Assembly: GCF_001636695.1 (NCBI RefSeq)
Contig: NZ_LGEL01000011.1
Location: 186,001 to 250,000, forward strand
Direction of reading: 5' to 3'
Length of the DNA stretch: 64,000 bases
DNA from: Pedobacter panaciterrae
GTDB lineage: Bacteria; Bacteroidota; Bacteroidia; Sphingobacteriales; Sphingobacteriaceae
The notes under the pieces were generated by a model that was not told the origin of the DNA, made no database searches, and saw only the letters and a list, made by a program, of their open reading frames with translations. The position numbers were made by a program, and so were the translations under genes. Positions 62,940 through 64,000 of the stretch are shown in pieces; the stretch's first letter is position 1; every line of letters starts with the position of its first letter.

Positions 62940-64000
62940 CTATTTTGTAATTATCAATTTTCTCTCTTGAATTTTAAAATGCAGCCCACCTCCATAGGTT
63001 AGAACTTTAAGTACTTCAGATAACTTTACATTTCGTGGTATATCTCCCACAAACTCATCATCGGTTCTATTGACCTCGTACACTACCTGGATGTCATACC
63101 AGCGGGAGAGCTGGTTCATAACAGTTAACAGGTTGTCGTTTTCAAAATGAAAATACCCGTTCTTCCAGGCCATAACCTGCGTGATATTGGCAACTTCCAC
63201 ACTAATATCTTTCGATGGCTGGCTGCTTACCCTAGATTGCTGGCCGGGTTTTAGTATTTTACTATTATCATGGGCAATGGCTATGTTTGATTGGTTTGCA
63301 GCATGCAGAATCCGCCTTACCTGAACACTGCCCTCTAATAAAGTAGTCCGGGTATCCTTCTCGTCCTCGTAAGAGTTGATATTAAAATGAGTTCCCAGCA
63401 CCTCTACTTCCTGCTTATCTGTTACTACAATAAATGGAAGGTTTTTATTTTTGAAAACCTCAAAATAGGCTTCCCCTGTTAATTTGATTTTCCGGTTTTT
63501 TGCATTGGCAAAACTGGTGGGAAATGTTACTGATGATGCAGCATTAAGCCATACCTTTGTTCCATCTGGCAGATTAATCTGATATTCACCACCTCTGGGC
63601 GTGTTAATGGTATTATAATCGATTTCCTTTTTACCGGATTCGGCTATAGTATAAACCAGCTGGCCATTTGCATTTTTGGTTATTTTTACCCCAGCCTGTT
63701 GTGCTATCTGCCCGTTGCTTGCATCAGTAAGTGAAATCTTAGAACCATCAGCAAGTGTTAGGGTTGCTTTGTTTCCTCCCGGATCAGCATCATGCTTTGC
63801 GTAAATTGATTTTAAATCAGAAAGTTTAACAGGTTTATTAAAATAGGAATACAGTCCTGCAGATAAAGCAATTAAAACAACAGCCGCGGCGGCTATCTTA
63901 TAAAATAATGGTCTTACTTTGTTTCTTTTATTGTAATCATTTTCATCTGCTTCGGCAATTCCTGCTTCTTCATTCATTGCCGATAAAAAGTATTCATCTA
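62940..64000 (-). CDS. FecR-family anti-sigma factor, 5' end outside window
   Basis: At least 353 codons; the frame is open to the right edge, and an internal ATG at 63977 is probably not the true start. A membrane helix (YKIAAAAVVLIALSAGLYSYF) is followed by the FecR domain (NTPRGGEYQINLPDGTKVWLNAASSVTFP, quoted here only as NTPRGGEYQINLPDG and VWLNAASSVTFP) and a C-terminal STN-like part (NGYFHFENDNLLTVMNQLSRWYDIQV, i.e. LTVMNQLSRWYDIQV). It should hold an ECF sigma factor whose gene probably lies just to the right. Confidence 0.93.
   Translation of the reverse strand, partial: DEYFLSAMNEEAGIAEADENDYNKRNKVRPLFYKIAAAAVVLIALSAGLYSYFNKPVKLSDLKSIYAKHDADPGGNKATLTLADGSKISLTDASNGQIAQQAGVKITKNANGQLVYTIAESGKKEIDYNTINTPRGGEYQINLPDGTKVWLNAASSVTFPTSFANAKNRKIKLTGEAYFEVFKNKNLPFIVVTDKQEVEVLGTHFNINSYEDEKDTRTTLLEGSVQVRRILHAANQSNIAIAHDNSKILKPGQQSRVSSQPSKDISVEVANITQVMAWKNGYFHFENDNLLTVMNQLSRWYDIQVVYEVNRTDDEFVGDIPRNVKLSEVLKVLTYGGGLHFKIQERKLIITK

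Noticed and set aside
63977-63979. ATG at 63977 as true start of the FecR gene
   Set aside because: The frame continues upstream to the window edge with a plausible sequence (DEYFLSA), so the gene is most likely cut by the edge.
1-64000. CRISPR arrays, tRNA/rRNA genes, insertion sequences, prophage genes
   Set aside because: None seen: no regularly spaced repeats, no cloverleaf-like sequences I could support, and no transposase, integrase or phage protein among the translated frames.

Overview
The window reads as one continuous piece of a Bacteroidota chromosome, most likely a Pedobacter or close Sphingobacteriaceae relative. Reasons: two SusC/SusD pairs, a FecR anti-sigma gene, DUF4249-type and MbnP-type lipoproteins, TAnnTTTG promoter -7 elements, few Shine-Dalgarno sites, about 40% GC by impression, and many lipoprotein signals ending in a Cys. 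No tRNA, rRNA, CRISPR array, transposase or phage gene was seen.

Layout. 1-6336 (minus): the 5' part of a giant PUFA-synthase-like polyketide synthase (two nitronate-monooxygenase-type barrels, KS, AT, two ACPs, start of KR) that runs off the left edge. 6886-7416: an OmpA-type lipoprotein. 7636-18801 (plus): a tight cassette of an FhaA-like protein, a 29-residue membrane peptide, a PP2C phosphatase, a SEDS glycosyltransferase fused to a class B PBP, an FHA protein, two near-duplicate membrane Ser/Thr kinases and a membrane LytTR regulator. This is the content of the actinobacterial fhaA/fhaB-pstP-rodA-pbpA-pknA-pknB locus in a Bacteroidota setting, and is my main candidate for an undescribed system: a phospho-regulated auxiliary peptidoglycan synthase. 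18884-23995: TonB receptor, beta-helix lipoprotein and diheme cytochrome, the last two resembling a known gene pair of unknown function.

24196-28048 (minus): an RpoD-like sigma factor and a long family-2 glycoside hydrolase with a direct-repeat operator in front. 28284-31670 (plus): a copper-linked operon (Cys-rich small protein, MbnP-like, MbnH-like diheme enzyme, outer-membrane protein). 31795-44333: a polysaccharide utilisation locus for N-acetylhexosamine glycans (LacI regulator facing susC-susD-esterase-GH109-nagB-transporter-nagA), with a LacI-type palindrome in front of susC. 44596-47741 (minus): TonB receptor plus DUF4249 lipoprotein. 47877-47983: a long REP-like inverted repeat.

47999-51663 (minus): pirin and a GH116-like enzyme. 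51756-57702 (minus): permease, glutamine-synthetase-like ligase, iron alcohol dehydrogenase, gamma-glutamyl hydrolase and aldehyde dehydrogenase, which together fit a gamma-glutamylated route for ethanolamine (or another amino alcohol) rather than the polyamine Puu route. 57744-64000 (minus): SusD, SusC with an STN domain, and a FecR anti-sigma factor cut by the right edge.

All functional statements come from reading translated sequence and motifs; no database search was possible.
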